Shown: positions 24,675 to 33,503 of the stretch, piece by piece | Layout: each line of letters starts with the position of its first letter | Position numbering within the stretch: position 1 is the first letter of the stretch | Source of the DNA: JBBDWZ01 sp050732575 | GTDB taxonomy: Bacteria; Gemmatimonadota; Gemmatimonadetes; Longimicrobiales; RSA9 | Assembly: GCA_050732575.1 (NCBI GenBank) | Contig: JBOHRF010000020.1 | Coordinates: forward strand, 1 to 37,266 | Reading direction: 5' to 3' | Length of the DNA: 37,266 bases | Position numbers and translations under genes: made by a program | The notes under the pieces: generated by a model | What the model was told of the DNA's origin: nothing | Seen by the model: the letters and a program-made list of their open reading frames with translations, nothing else | Database searches by the model: none

Positions 24675-25745
24675 TTGCTGAGTGAACGCGAGGAGCGGGT
24701 TCTCGACGCGGTGATTCGCACCTATGTCGAGACCGCGGAACCGGCCGGTAGTCACACGGTGGCCAAACGGTTCGGGCTGGGTGTGTCACCTGCTACCATT
24801 CGAAATGCCATGGCGGAGTTAGAGGAAAAGGGGTTCCTCTATCATCCGCATACTTCCGCGGGACGCATTCCCACCGATCAAGCGTACCGGTATTACGTGG
24901 ACACGTTGATGACACCGGTACGCATCGCGCGACCTGAACAACGCATGCTTCGTCGTCAGCTGGCTGAGGATCGAGATGGTGCGTTGGACCGACTTATCCA
25001 GCGTGCCGTGCAAGTGCTGGGGCTGGTCACGGGCGAACTCGGCGTTGCCATTGCGCCCAAGCTCGATGACGTTTTGCTGGAGCGACTGGACGCAGTATCG
25101 CTGTCTGCGGAAAAGGCGCTGCTCGTGCTCACGCTCAAGAATGGGCTGGTGCGCGCGGTGTATGTGGACCTACCGATCGGTGCGCCGCAAGAAGTGCTGG
25201 CATCCGTGACTGTGATCCTGAACGAGCGGCTTTCGGGTCAAACGCTGGCCGCGATCAAGCAGACGTTGCCCGAGCGGTTGCGTGATGCCGGACCGGGAGA
25301 CCGCAAGGCTGATGAGCTGCTGAACATTTTCGTCCAATCCGCAGATCAGCTGCTCGACGCACACGACACACCGCGTGGCGAAATTCATCTGGGGCGTACC
25401 AGCGTGATTGCCAACCAACCGGAATTTGCCGACGAAAGCCGGCTGCGCCAGCTGATCGAGTTGACCGAAGAGCGCGGACTGCTCGCCTCGACGTTGGCCG
25501 GCCGCGCGCACAGCACTGCGCCCACCATCACCATCGGCGTGGAAAATGGAGTGGCGCGTTTGGCGAATTTCACCTTGGTCACTTCGGAATATCGACTGGG
25601 CAATCTGACCGGCGTCATGGGCGTCATTGGACCGACGCGCATGCCGTACGAAAAGGTGGCGGCCATCGTGGGCTACACGAGTCGCCTGGTCAGTGAATTG
25701 ATGCCGCCCAGTCCGGGTCAGCACACTCGTTACGACTTGCATTGA
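24675..25745 (+). CDS. hrcA: Heat-inducible transcription repressor HrcA
   Basis: Repressor that binds CIRCE operators of chaperone operons. The N-terminal winged helix reads LLSEREERVLDAVIRTYVETAEPAGS and SPATIRNAMAELEEKGFLYHPHTSAGRIPT, which are diagnostic. The C-terminal GAF-like part ends in RLGNLTGVMGVIGPTRMPYEKVAAIVGYTSRLV. TTG 24675 is preferred because it gives the family start M-L-S-E-R and has GAGG at 24665-24668; TTG 24654 is the alternative. dnaJ follows after one base. I saw no CIRCE inverted repeat in the short upstream gap, so control by CIRCE would have to act elsewhere. Confidence 0.93.
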   Translation: MLSEREERVLDAVIRTYVETAEPAGSHTVAKRFGLGVSPATIRNAMAELEEKGFLYHPHTSAGRIPTDQAYRYYVDTLMTPVRIARPEQRMLRRQLAEDRDGALDRLIQRAVQVLGLVTGELGVAIAPKLDDVLLERLDAVSLSAEKALLVLTLKNGLVRAVYVDLPIGAPQEVLASVTVILNERLSGQTLAAIKQTLPERLRDAGPGDRKADELLNIFVQSADQLLDAHDTPRGEIHLGRTSVIANQPEFADESRLRQLIELTEERGLLASTLAGRAHSTAPTITIGVENGVARLANFTLVTSEYRLGNLTGVMGVIGPTRMPYEKVAAIVGYTSRLVSELMPPSPGQHTRYDLH

Positions 25746-25746
25746 G

Positions 25747-26895
25747 ATGCGCGACTACTACGAAATTCTGGGCGTACCGCGCGAAGCGGATACGGAGTCC
25801 ATAAAAAAGGCGTACCGCAAGCTTGCGCTGCAGTATCACCCGGACCGGAACAACGGCTCGCGCGACGCCGAGGAGTTGTTCAAAGAGGCAACGGAAGCGT
25901 ACGAAGTTTTGCGCGATGGCGAGAAGCGCGCCGCCTACGATCGGTTTGGCCACGCCGGCCTGCGGAGCGGTGCCGGTGCCAGCGGTTTTTCGGGTTTCGA
26001 CTTCTCGGACGCGCTGGAAATCTTCATGCGCGACTTCGGCGGTTTTGCCAGTATGGGCGACTTGTTCGGCGCGGCGGGCAGGCGCGGTGGTGGCCCAAGG
26101 CGGGGCGCCGATATGCGCGTGCGGCTGCCCATCACCCTGGGCGAGGTTGCCAGTGGCGCACACAAAACCATCCGCCTCAAGCTCAACAATCCGTGCAGCG
26201 TGTGCAGTGGCATGGGCGCGGAACCCGGCTCATCGACCGTGCGTTGCAACACCTGCGCTGGCACGGGCGAGATCCGGCGCGTGCAGCGCTCGTTCCTGGG
26301 TCAGATGGTAAGCGTAACGCCGTGCGCGGCGTGCGCGGGCGAAGGGCAGCGCATTGAACGGACTTGCCACGCGTGCGGCGGACGCGGCATCGAGCAGGAC
26401 GAGCAGTCCATCGAACTGGATGTACCAGCCGGTGTTTCCACGGGCGATTACATCACCATGCGTGGCCAGGGAAATTTTGGTGGCCGCGGCGGTGTGCGGG
26501 GCGACATCCAGGTGGTTCTGGAAGTGCAGGAGGATGCGCGCTTCAAACGCGATGGCGCGCACCTGGTTCACGATCTTGCTATCACGTTCAGCCAGGCAGC
26601 GCTGGGCGCCGAAATCGAGGTGCCGACCCTGACTGGTACAGCACAGCTGCGCGTGCCGGCCGGCATCCAAGCCGGCCGGTTGTTGCGCATGCGCGGCAAA
26701 GGATTGCCACAACTGCAGGGTGGCGGTCGGGGCGATCTGATTGTGCGCATCATTGTTTGGACGCCTTCCCAGCTTACTGCCGAGCAGGAAGCACTCATGC
26801 GAAGACTCGCGCAGATCGAACAGCAAGCGCCGCGCGCCGGCCAGGAAGAAGACCGTGGTTTTTGGAGCAAGGTGCGCGAAGCGTTCGGCGGATAA
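25747..26895 (+). CDS. dnaJ: Chaperone protein DnaJ
   Basis: Hsp40 co-chaperone that feeds substrates to DnaK. The J domain has HPD at residues 31-33 (LQYHPDRN). A Gly/Phe-rich stretch follows (about 75-115). The zinc domain has four complete CxxCxGxG repeats: CSVCSGMG, CNTCAGTG, CAACAGEG and CHACGGRG. The substrate-binding C-terminal domains contain GVSTGDYITMRGQGN and LLRMRGKGLPQL. Length 382 is normal for a type I DnaJ. The gene is coupled to hrcA; dnaK and grpE are not in the window. Confidence 0.96.
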   Translation: MRDYYEILGVPREADTESIKKAYRKLALQYHPDRNNGSRDAEELFKEATEAYEVLRDGEKRAAYDRFGHAGLRSGAGASGFSGFDFSDALEIFMRDFGGFASMGDLFGAAGRRGGGPRRGADMRVRLPITLGEVASGAHKTIRLKLNNPCSVCSGMGAEPGSSTVRCNTCAGTGEIRRVQRSFLGQMVSVTPCAACAGEGQRIERTCHACGGRGIEQDEQSIELDVPAGVSTGDYITMRGQGNFGGRGGVRGDIQVVLEVQEDARFKRDGAHLVHDLAITFSQAALGAEIEVPTLTGTAQLRVPAGIQAGRLLRMRGKGLPQLQGGGRGDLIVRIIVWTPSQLTAEQEALMRRLAQIEQQAPRAGQEEDRGFWSKVREAFGG

Positions 26896-27792
26896 GTGCA
26901 GCCGCGCTGGCTCCGGGTTACGGTCTACGCCCCTTCGGTCGAAAGCGCCGCGCGCCTGGCCGAGGGGCTTTTTGCTGAAGGCGCAAGTGCCGTTGAGGAG
27001 CAACCCGATCACCTGGTGACCTGTCTGCAGCCAAACGACGAACAGGAGCCCGAGCCGTACGTGCTCTTGTTGGCCCAACGACTGCGTGCGTTCAATGAAG
27101 GTGTGGCGCCCGACATTACCTGGGCCTGGCTGCCCGAGTGCGATTGGAGCGAAGAGTGGAAACGCGGACTGGCTCCGCGACGCGTAGGCGAGCGCATTAT
27201 CATCGCCCCCAGCTGGACGGTGCCGGATGCCGCGCCGAACGACATTGTGATCACGATTGACCCGCAGATGGCGTTCGGCACGGGAGAACACGCCTCCACG
27301 CGCGGCGCACTGCGCCTGCTAGAGCGGTTCATGGCCAGCGGCGGGCGCGTGCTCGATCTGGGCAGCGGTAGCGCGGTGTTGGCGATTGCAGCCGCCCGTC
27401 TGGGCGCAGATGAGGTGGTGGCCGTGGAAGCGGACGCGGACGCGCTCATCAGCGCGCATGAAAACGTGGCCCGTAATCACGTTGAAGGGCAGGTACGGCT
27501 CGTGGCCAGGCTGGCCGATGCCGCCTACCTGCAACGGCTGGCCGCGCCGCGCTTCGATCTAATCGTAGCCAATATCCTGAGCGGCGTCATTGTGCCTTTG
27601 CTGGAGGCTCTGCGCGCGGCGCTGACCGAGCGTGGCACCCTCATCGTTGCGGGCATACTCAAAGAGGAAGCTGGTTACGTGCGCGCGGCAGCGCGCAAGA
27701 AGGACTTCACCGTTCTGCAGGAAGATTGTGAGGATCAGTGGTGGGCGGCGTCGCTGACGCCAGCGCATGCAGCAGATTCGGTAGCTCGCTGA
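26896..27792 (+). CDS. prmA: Ribosomal protein L11 methyltransferase
   Basis: SAM-dependent enzyme that methylates L11. The N-terminal substrate domain (about 1-95) ends in PECDWSEEWKRGLAPRRVGERIIIAPSW. The catalytic region has DPQMAFGTGEHASTRGALRLLE, the SAM site LDLGSGSAVLAIAAARLGADEVVAVE (with S in place of the usual C of GCGSG) and FDLIVANILSGVIVPLLEAL. GTG 26896 abuts the dnaJ stop directly. The last 86 bases overlap a leftward hypothetical gene. The rsmE gene often found next is absent. Confidence 0.92.
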   Translation: MQPRWLRVTVYAPSVESAARLAEGLFAEGASAVEEQPDHLVTCLQPNDEQEPEPYVLLLAQRLRAFNEGVAPDITWAWLPECDWSEEWKRGLAPRRVGERIIIAPSWTVPDAAPNDIVITIDPQMAFGTGEHASTRGALRLLERFMASGGRVLDLGSGSAVLAIAAARLGADEVVAVEADADALISAHENVARNHVEGQVRLVARLADAAYLQRLAAPRFDLIVANILSGVIVPLLEALRAALTERGTLIVAGILKEEAGYVRAAARKKDFTVLQEDCEDQWWAASLTPAHAADSVAR

Positions 27793-28240
27793 GCGTTGCT
27801 ACCAGATCCGCACGCAGCAACGGATCCGCGCCGCTGCGCGCCTGCAGCGAGGCCAGCGTCTCTTCCAGTCCACCCAGAATACCGGGATCCCGGTCTGGCA
27901 CTGTGGCCAGTGAAACCAGCGGGCTGAAGTCAAGACCGGCCGCGCTCAACGCGTCCATGTATTGTTCACGGATCTCCCGCGGCCAGCTGTTTACGTCCAG
28001 CAACGGTCCGGCCCGTTCGACCACATGAAAAACGCCCCGTGCTTGCTTGAGCCGCTGATGCAACTGGTGATAGGTTCCAGCGGCCGGGCCCAATTCATGG
28101 ACCAGCGACTCATGCAGCTGTCTCAAGGAAAGGGTAGAACAAGCATGCCGGCGCAGCACTTCGCCCGCCTGTGTCTCGATCTGCTCGAACAGGCAGCGAC
28201 GCGCCTCTGTGCACGGCCCTGTTGCACGTTGTGATTTCAT
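27707..28240 (-). CDS. Hypothetical protein, the only leftward gene
   Basis: A 177-residue product starting MKSQRATGPCTEARRCLFEQIE from ATG at 28240. I do not recognise a family. The composition looks coding: long Leu/Glu/Arg helices (QAGEVLRRHACSTLSLRQLHE, YHQLHQRLKQARGVFHVVER) resemble a helical or winged-helix-like start, and the C-terminal half (EETLASLQARSGADPLLRADL) is also helical. Rightward frames over the same bases are Ser/Arg/Ala-rich shadows. It converges with prmA and overlaps its last 86 bases. Without it, 560 bases would be empty. No ribosome binding site is visible. Confidence 0.55.
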   Translation of the reverse strand: MKSQRATGPCTEARRCLFEQIETQAGEVLRRHACSTLSLRQLHESLVHELGPAAGTYHQLHQRLKQARGVFHVVERAGPLLDVNSWPREIREQYMDALSAAGLDFSPLVSLATVPDRDPGILGGLEETLASLQARSGADPLLRADLVATLSELPNLLHALASATPPTTDPHNLPAER

Positions 28241-28288
28241 TCTAACGCGTACCGTAACCAGGAACGCGTGGCAGCGCGATAGCAGGAA

Positions 28289-28348
28289 AGGTCGGAAGTA
28301 GGAAAACCGTAAGGAAAACCGTAAGAAGAAACGTAAGAGAGAGCGAAG
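28289..28348 (+). repeat. 12-base tandem array in the HIT gene leader
   Basis: Two perfect copies of GGAAAACCGTAA (28301-28312 and 28313-28324) are followed by the variants GAAGAAACGTAA (28325-28336) and GAGAGAGCGAAG (28337-28348). A decayed unit may precede them at 28289. The array ends five bases before the HIT ATG. It has no inverted partner nearby. Confidence 0.65.
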
Positions 28349-28353
28349 ACAAA

Positions 28354-28701
28354 ATGGGGGCGAATTGTCTTTTTTGCCGAATTGCGCGCGGGGAGATACC
28401 GGCCAAGTTGGCGCATCAGGATGATCGGGCAGTGGCTTTTCACGACATCGACCCCAAGGCGCCGGTGCATGTGCTGGTGATTCCGCGCAAACACATTGCA
28501 TCGGTGGCGGCGCTGGCGGATGACGAAGCGGGGGAGATTGGCCATTTGTATACGATCGCGCGGCGACTGGCAGAGGAACTGGGCGTGGCCGACAGTGGCT
28601 ACCGGCTGGTCATCAACGCGGGTAAGGACGCGGGTCAATCCGTAGATCACATTCACTTGCACGTGCTGGGCGGCCGCTCGTTTCACTGGCCGCCCGGATG
28701 A
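28354..28701 (+). CDS. HIT-family nucleotide-binding hydrolase
   Basis: Small Hint-type protein (115 residues) that hydrolyses nucleoside phosphoramidates in known members. It begins CLFCRIARGEIPAKLAHQDDRAVAFHDI, has APVHVLVIPRKHIASV in the middle and the histidine triad DHIHLHVLGGRSFHWPPG at the end. The start at ATG 28354 follows a 12-base repeat array. The yqeY gene follows 22 bases later, probably in the same transcript. Confidence 0.95.
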   Translation: MGANCLFCRIARGEIPAKLAHQDDRAVAFHDIDPKAPVHVLVIPRKHIASVAALADDEAGEIGHLYTIARRLAEELGVADSGYRLVINAGKDAGQSVDHIHLHVLGGRSFHWPPG

Positions 28702-28723
28702 GCGTAGGAGGAGTGAGGCAGCA

Positions 28724-29164
28724 ATGGCGGAAACGCTGAAGGAACGATTGCGAACCAATCTCAACGATGCGCGGCGCCAGCGCGACAAGCTGCGTACGCT
28801 GGTGCTGACCACGATCCTGTCCGATTTGCGCAATCGCGAGATCGAGCAGGGTCATGACGCAAGCGACGCGGACGTTATTGAAATCGTGAATCGGGGGATC
28901 AAGCGCCGGCGCGAGGCGTCAGAGCAGATGCGCGCCGGCAACCGTCTGGACCTGGCAGAGAAGGAGGATCAGGAAGCAGCAATTCTGGCCGTGTATCTGC
29001 CGGCGCAGCTGGGCGAGTCTGAAGTTCGCGCCTTCATCAAGGAAGCCATGGCCGAAGGCGCGCAGTCCGTGGGCGCGATCATGGGCAAGATCGCCTCTCG
29101 CATCAAAGGCCGCTTCGACGGCAAAGAGGCGAATCGGATCGTGCAGGAAGAGTTGAAGGGGTAG
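28724..29164 (+). CDS. yqeY: GatB/YqeY domain protein
   Basis: A 146-residue stand-alone version of the tRNA-binding tail domain of GatB. The pattern LKERLRTNLNDARRQRDKLRTLVLTTILSDLRNREIEQG at the start and DLAEKEDQEAAILAVYLPAQL in the middle are typical, ending KGRFDGKEANRIVQEEL. Biochemical role is not established. An AGGAGG-type ribosome site lies at about 28707-28712. A perfect hairpin follows the gene. Confidence 0.93.
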   Translation: MAETLKERLRTNLNDARRQRDKLRTLVLTTILSDLRNREIEQGHDASDADVIEIVNRGIKRRREASEQMRAGNRLDLAEKEDQEAAILAVYLPAQLGESEVRAFIKEAMAEGAQSVGAIMGKIASRIKGRFDGKEANRIVQEELKG

Positions 29165-29173
29165 CCCCGGGCG

Positions 29174-29208
29174 CAGGCGCGGGCGCGGAACGGAATGTCC
29201 CGCGCCTG
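29174..29208 (+). terminator. Hairpin between yqeY and mutS2
   Basis: CAGGCGCGGG (29174-29183) pairs perfectly with CCCGCGCCTG (29199-29208) over a 15-base loop. It starts ten bases after the yqeY stop. No T-run follows, so termination is uncertain. Confidence 0.45.
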
Positions 29209-29256
29209 ATGGTTTCGCCCACGCGTCCCTCGACACGCACCACGCAATACTGGAAG

Positions 29257-31632
29257 ATGAACGAGCACGCACTACAAGTTCTGCAGTTCCATGAAGCACT
29301 GGCAGTCGTGGCAGGTTTTGCTGCCGGACCGCTAGGTGCGCAGGCTGTGCGCAGCCTGCGGCCGACGGATGTATTGAGTGAAATCGAGATGGAGCTGCAG
29401 CGAGTGGAAGAGATGCAGCTCTTTTTGCAACGTGCGGATAATTGGGCGGCCGCGGCGCTGCCGGATCTGGATGCGCAGCTGCGCAAATTGCTGGTCCAGG
29501 GGTCGGTCTGGGAGGCGCCCGCGTTCCGGGATGCGGCGCTCATGCTGGAAGCGGCACGCAGCAGTCGCAGGGCGCTGGTCAAGCTGCGTAGCGCGTTTCC
29601 GCTGCTCGTGCTGCTGGCGGAACGACTGGTCGAGCTGGGACCGATGGAAGACCAGATTGAGCGCGCCATTGCGGCAGACGCTACGGTACGTGATACGGCG
29701 TCGCGAGAGCTGGCGCGCCTGCGCCGCGAATTGCGGGGCGCGCGCGCCAAGATCGTGGAGCGGCTGGAAGCTTTCATGGCCGCGCTGCCGGCGCGCTTTC
29801 AAGTGCCGGATGCCTCCGTGACGGTACGCGAGGGTCGCTACGTGGTGCCGGTGCGGCGCGAGGGTCGCGGCGAGGTCGGTGGCCTGGTGCACGATGAGTC
29901 GGCCACTGGTGGCACACTGTTCATGGAACCGCCAGTGGCCATCGATCTGATGAATCGCCTGCGCGAGCTGGAGCGTGCGGAAATGCGCGAAGTACAGCGC
30001 ATTCTGCGCGAGCTCACGGAAACCCTACGGCCGCATGCCGCAGATCTGCGCCAGAGCTTCGATGCGTTGATCGAGCTGGATAGTCTGTATGCGCGCGCGC
30101 GCTACGCGGCGCAGCACGGCGGCGCTCGTCCCAAAATGGTGGCTGCCGGTACGGCCAACTACACCGTCAATGCTGCCTACCACCCACTGCTGCTGGCCGC
30201 CGGCTCGCCCGTTGTTCCGTTCGATCTGCAGCTGGAGTCAGGGGAGCGGACGCTGCTCGTATCCGGGCCCAACACGGGCGGAAAGACGGTCCTGCTCAAA
30301 GCCATCGGGCTGATCAGCGCGCTGGTACAGTCGGGCGTCATTCCACCGGTTGGAGCCGGCTCGGTGCTGCCTCTGTTCGAGAACGTCTACGCCGACATTG
30401 GAGACGAGCAGTCCATCGAGGCGAGCCTGTCCACGTTTTCGGCCCACCTGAAGAACATCCGTGAGATTCTGGACGCCGCGACGCACACATCGCTCGTGCT
30501 TATGGATGAAGTGGGCAGTGGCACGGATCCGGCCGAAGGCGGCGCGCTGGCGCAGGCGGTCCTGACTGAGTTGACGCGCAGGTCTACACTCACGGTTGCG
30601 ACGTCGCATCTGGGGCAGCTCAAACTGCTGGCCGGCGAGGAGCCCGGAGTTGTGAATGCGTCTCTGCAGTTCGATTCGGTCGAGCTGCGGCCCACCTACC
30701 GATTGTTGAAGGGCATTCCCGGGCGCAGCTACGGACTTGCCATTGCCCGGCGGCTGGGTTTCCCGGTAGCCACTGTGAGCGCGGCCGAATCGCTGTTGCC
30801 GCGCGCTGAGCGAGATGCAGCGCAACTGCTGAACGAGCTGGAGGTAAAAGAGCGCGCCATGGGTGAGGCCCTTCTTGCGGCGCAGGCTGCGCGTGCGGAA
30901 GCGGACGCGTTGCGCGCAGAGCTGGAGACGCGCGAGCGGCAGATGCGCGGGCGCGAAAAGGATGCGGAGCGGCGGGCACGGCAACAGGCACGCGATCTGT
31001 TGTTGCACGCGCGCGAGGAAGTGGAAAGCACAATTCGTGAACTGCGCGCCCAACTGGCGCAGCAACCGGAGCAGCCGGTTTTGCATGAGGCAGCCCGAGC
31101 GGCGCGGCGCCGCGTGGAGGAGATGGCGCGGCAACAGGCGGAGCGCTTGCCGGCAGAGGATGCCGAGTTGGCCGACGAAGGTGCGGGTGAAATCGCGATC
31201 GGCAGCGCCGTCCGCATAAGCGCGACGGGTGCGACCGGGCGGGTAGTCGAACTGCGCGATACCAGGGCGCTGGTCGAAACGGGTGGGCTACGGCTACAGA
31301 TCCCGGTGACCGGTTTGATGGCCGTTGCGGCGCCGGAAAAAACCAAGCCAGCCGCTGCGCGTGGTGGTTGGAGCGTGCAGGAGTTCGAGGCTAAAACTGA
31401 GGTTGACTTGCGCGGGCTGCGCGCGGACGAAGTTGCTTCCCAGCTGCAGCCCGCTGTGGACGCCGCTGTGCGCGCCGACCTGCGCAGCCTGCGCATCATA
31501 CACGGCAAGGGAACGGGAGCGCTGCGCCAGGTGGTAGCTGAGCTGCTGCGTTCTGACCGGCGCGTAACATCATTCCGGCCGGGCGGCCCAGGCGAGGGTG
31601 GCTCGGGCGTGACGGTGGCCGAGTTCGAATGA
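29257..31632 (+). CDS. mutS2: Endonuclease MutS2
   Basis: MutS-like ATPase with a Smr nuclease domain, acting on recombination intermediates or on collided ribosomes in studied species. It opens ALQVLQFHEALAVVAGFAAGPLG. The core has ESGERTLLVSGPNTGGKTVL (Walker A at 337-344), VLMDEVGSGTDPAEGGALA (Walker B) and TSHLGQLKLL. A long charged coiled coil covers about 510-640. The C-terminal Smr domain has VDLRGLRADEV and RIIHGKGTGALRQVV. ATG 29257 is chosen because the family begins there; ATG 29209 is the alternative. The stop overlaps dnaG by ATGA. Confidence 0.94.
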   Translation: MNEHALQVLQFHEALAVVAGFAAGPLGAQAVRSLRPTDVLSEIEMELQRVEEMQLFLQRADNWAAAALPDLDAQLRKLLVQGSVWEAPAFRDAALMLEAARSSRRALVKLRSAFPLLVLLAERLVELGPMEDQIERAIAADATVRDTASRELARLRRELRGARAKIVERLEAFMAALPARFQVPDASVTVREGRYVVPVRREGRGEVGGLVHDESATGGTLFMEPPVAIDLMNRLRELERAEMREVQRILRELTETLRPHAADLRQSFDALIELDSLYARARYAAQHGGARPKMVAAGTANYTVNAAYHPLLLAAGSPVVPFDLQLESGERTLLVSGPNTGGKTVLLKAIGLISALVQSGVIPPVGAGSVLPLFENVYADIGDEQSIEASLSTFSAHLKNIREILDAATHTSLVLMDEVGSGTDPAEGGALAQAVLTELTRRSTLTVATSHLGQLKLLAGEEPGVVNASLQFDSVELRPTYRLLKGIPGRSYGLAIARRLGFPVATVSAAESLLPRAERDAAQLLNELEVKERAMGEALLAAQAARAEADALRAELETRERQMRGREKDAERRARQQARDLLLHAREEVESTIRELRAQLAQQPEQPVLHEAARAARRRVEEMARQQAERLPAEDAELADEGAGEIAIGSAVRISATGATGRVVELRDTRALVETGGLRLQIPVTGLMAVAAPEKTKPAAARGGWSVQEFEAKTEVDLRGLRADEVASQLQPAVDAAVRADLRSLRIIHGKGTGALRQVVAELLRSDRRVTSFRPGGPGEGGSGVTVAEFE

Positions 31633-33503
31633 TCCCGGATCACCTGGTTGAAGAAGTGCGCGCGCGCGCCGATCTGGTCGAGATCATCGGCGAGCACATC
31701 ACCCTCAAGCGGGCGGGCAAGGAATTCCGTGCACTCTGTCCATTCCATCACGAAAAGACACCCTCGTTCCACGTAGTCCCGAGCAAAGGCTTTTACAAAT
31801 GCTTTGGCTGCGGCGAAAGCGGGGATGCGTTTGCGTTTCTCATGAAACGCGAGGGACTCGGCTTTCAGGATGCCGTACGTCACATAGCCACTCGGGTGGG
31901 CGTCGAAATCCCCGAGCATGTCACGCGCGGAACCGAGGAGCCGAACCGCGCGCTCTATGAAGCCGTAGCGTTTGCGGCCGAGTTCTACCACCAGCAGCTC
32001 TGGGAAAAGTCGACCGGTGAGCGGGCGCGTGCGTATCTCGTCACGCGTGAACTGACCCAGACCCTGGCTGAGCGCATTACGCTTGGGTATGCGCCTGAAG
32101 GCTGGCGCACACTACGGGAAGCCGCGCACCGGCACGGCATGGACGATCAGGTTCTGCTAGATGCCGGACTCATCAAAAAGAGCGAAAAATCTGAGGAGCC
32201 GTACGACCGGCTGCGCGACCGGCTCATCTTCCCCATCGCGGACCTGTCCGGGCGCTGGATTGCGTTTGGCGGTCGTATTGTGGGCCGGGCCAGTGAAGGT
32301 GTTGCCAAATACCTGAACTCACCCGAAACGGCGATCTTTCAGAAAGGCCGATCGGCCTACGGACTGAACTGGTCGCGCAACGCGATCCGGCGAGAGAATA
32401 CGGCGTTGGTCGTGGAAGGCTTCATGGACTACGTCTCCCTGGCCGCACGCGGCGTCGAACACGTGGTGGCCGGTCTGGGTACGGCGCTCACCGCCGAGCA
32501 GGCTGTGCTGCTGGCCCGGTACACGCGCAAAGCGCACCTGCTCTATGACAGTGATGCCGCGGGCCTCAAAGCCACGTTCAAAGCTGGTGATCAGCTGTTG
32601 CGCGCCGGTGTAGAGCCGTTGGTTGTCATGCTGCCTGCGGGGGAAGATCCGGACTCGCTGGTGCGCAAAGGTGGTGCGGCCGCGCTCGCGCCGCACCTGG
32701 CCAAAGCCGTCGACGTGCTCGATCGCAAACTCCAGATTCTGGCAGAGCGCGGCTACTTAGAACACAGCGAGGGTATGCGCCTGGCCGTGGACCGGTTGCT
32801 GCCCACCTTGCGGGCGGCCGCCGATCCCGCGCTCAAGGATATTTACGTTGCGCGCGTAGCCCAAAGGACCGGTGTGCGCCGTGAGACCCTGGAGCGCGAA
32901 CTGACTAACGACCGACCCTTCCGCGGTGTCGTCACTACCGGCCGCGAGCGTGGGCGGCCGAGCACAGGGTATTCCAAGCAGGGGGCCACAGGGCACAGTC
33001 AGGCGCGCGCGCGCGCCGATGCCTGGGCATCGGAGCGACTGCTGCTCCTCCTTATGTTGCGTGACGTCGAGCGCATTGCCCACGCCGCCCGGGTCATTGA
33101 GCCCGACGAATTCCGCGAATCGGAATACCGGGAGCTCTACCAGGCCATGTTGGCGCATGGAGCGCTGCCCGACGAACCGCCGGCCACGTTCGACCTGAGT
33201 GTGAGCGCACGACAGTGTCTGAGCGAGCTGCGAGCCGACCCTCTCCAGATTGCGGATGGCGATCGTGTATTCGATGAAACTGTGGTGGGTATCAAGAGTG
33301 GCGGCTTGCGTATGACTCTTGACGAGTTGGACGCGCGTATGTCGGTTGCAGGCGCGGAGGAGCAGGCTGTGCTGTACCGTGAGAAACAGAGGATCACCGC
33401 GGAACAGAGGCAACTGGACGTGTCAAAATCCCGGTTGGGCTGGCGCGATACCCGGCAGGGGCGCAAGGGACGGAAGAGACCTTCACCCGGTGGGAACGGA
33501 TGA
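31629..33503 (+). CDS. dnaG: DNA primase
   Basis: Makes RNA primers at the replication fork. The N-terminal CHC2 zinc finger has C37, H40, C58 and C61 (LCPFHHEKTPSF, YKCFGCG). The TOPRIM domain contains VVEGFMDYVSLAARG and HLLYDSDAAGLKAT. The C-terminal helicase-binding region is less conserved. Length 624 is normal. ATG sits inside the mutS2 stop, and its own stop overlaps the next gene by ATGA, so the three are translationally coupled. Confidence 0.96.
   Translation: MIPDHLVEEVRARADLVEIIGEHITLKRAGKEFRALCPFHHEKTPSFHVVPSKGFYKCFGCGESGDAFAFLMKREGLGFQDAVRHIATRVGVEIPEHVTRGTEEPNRALYEAVAFAAEFYHQQLWEKSTGERARAYLVTRELTQTLAERITLGYAPEGWRTLREAAHRHGMDDQVLLDAGLIKKSEKSEEPYDRLRDRLIFPIADLSGRWIAFGGRIVGRASEGVAKYLNSPETAIFQKGRSAYGLNWSRNAIRRENTALVVEGFMDYVSLAARGVEHVVAGLGTALTAEQAVLLARYTRKAHLLYDSDAAGLKATFKAGDQLLRAGVEPLVVMLPAGEDPDSLVRKGGAAALAPHLAKAVDVLDRKLQILAERGYLEHSEGMRLAVDRLLPTLRAAADPALKDIYVARVAQRTGVRRETLERELTNDRPFRGVVTTGRERGRPSTGYSKQGATGHSQARARADAWASERLLLLLMLRDVERIAHAARVIEPDEFRESEYRELYQAMLAHGALPDEPPATFDLSVSARQCLSELRADPLQIADGDRVFDETVVGIKSGGLRMTLDELDARMSVAGAEEQAVLYREKQRITAEQRQLDVSKSRLGWRDTRQGRKGRKRPSPGGNG

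Noticed and set aside
27738..28028. Rightward reading frame over the hypothetical gene
   Set aside because: Its Ser/Arg/Ala-rich composition is typical of a shadow; the leftward frame looks coding.
29209..29256. MutS2 start at ATG 29209
   Set aside because: It adds 16 residues unlike the family and begins immediately after a strong hairpin; 29257 matches the conserved N-terminus.
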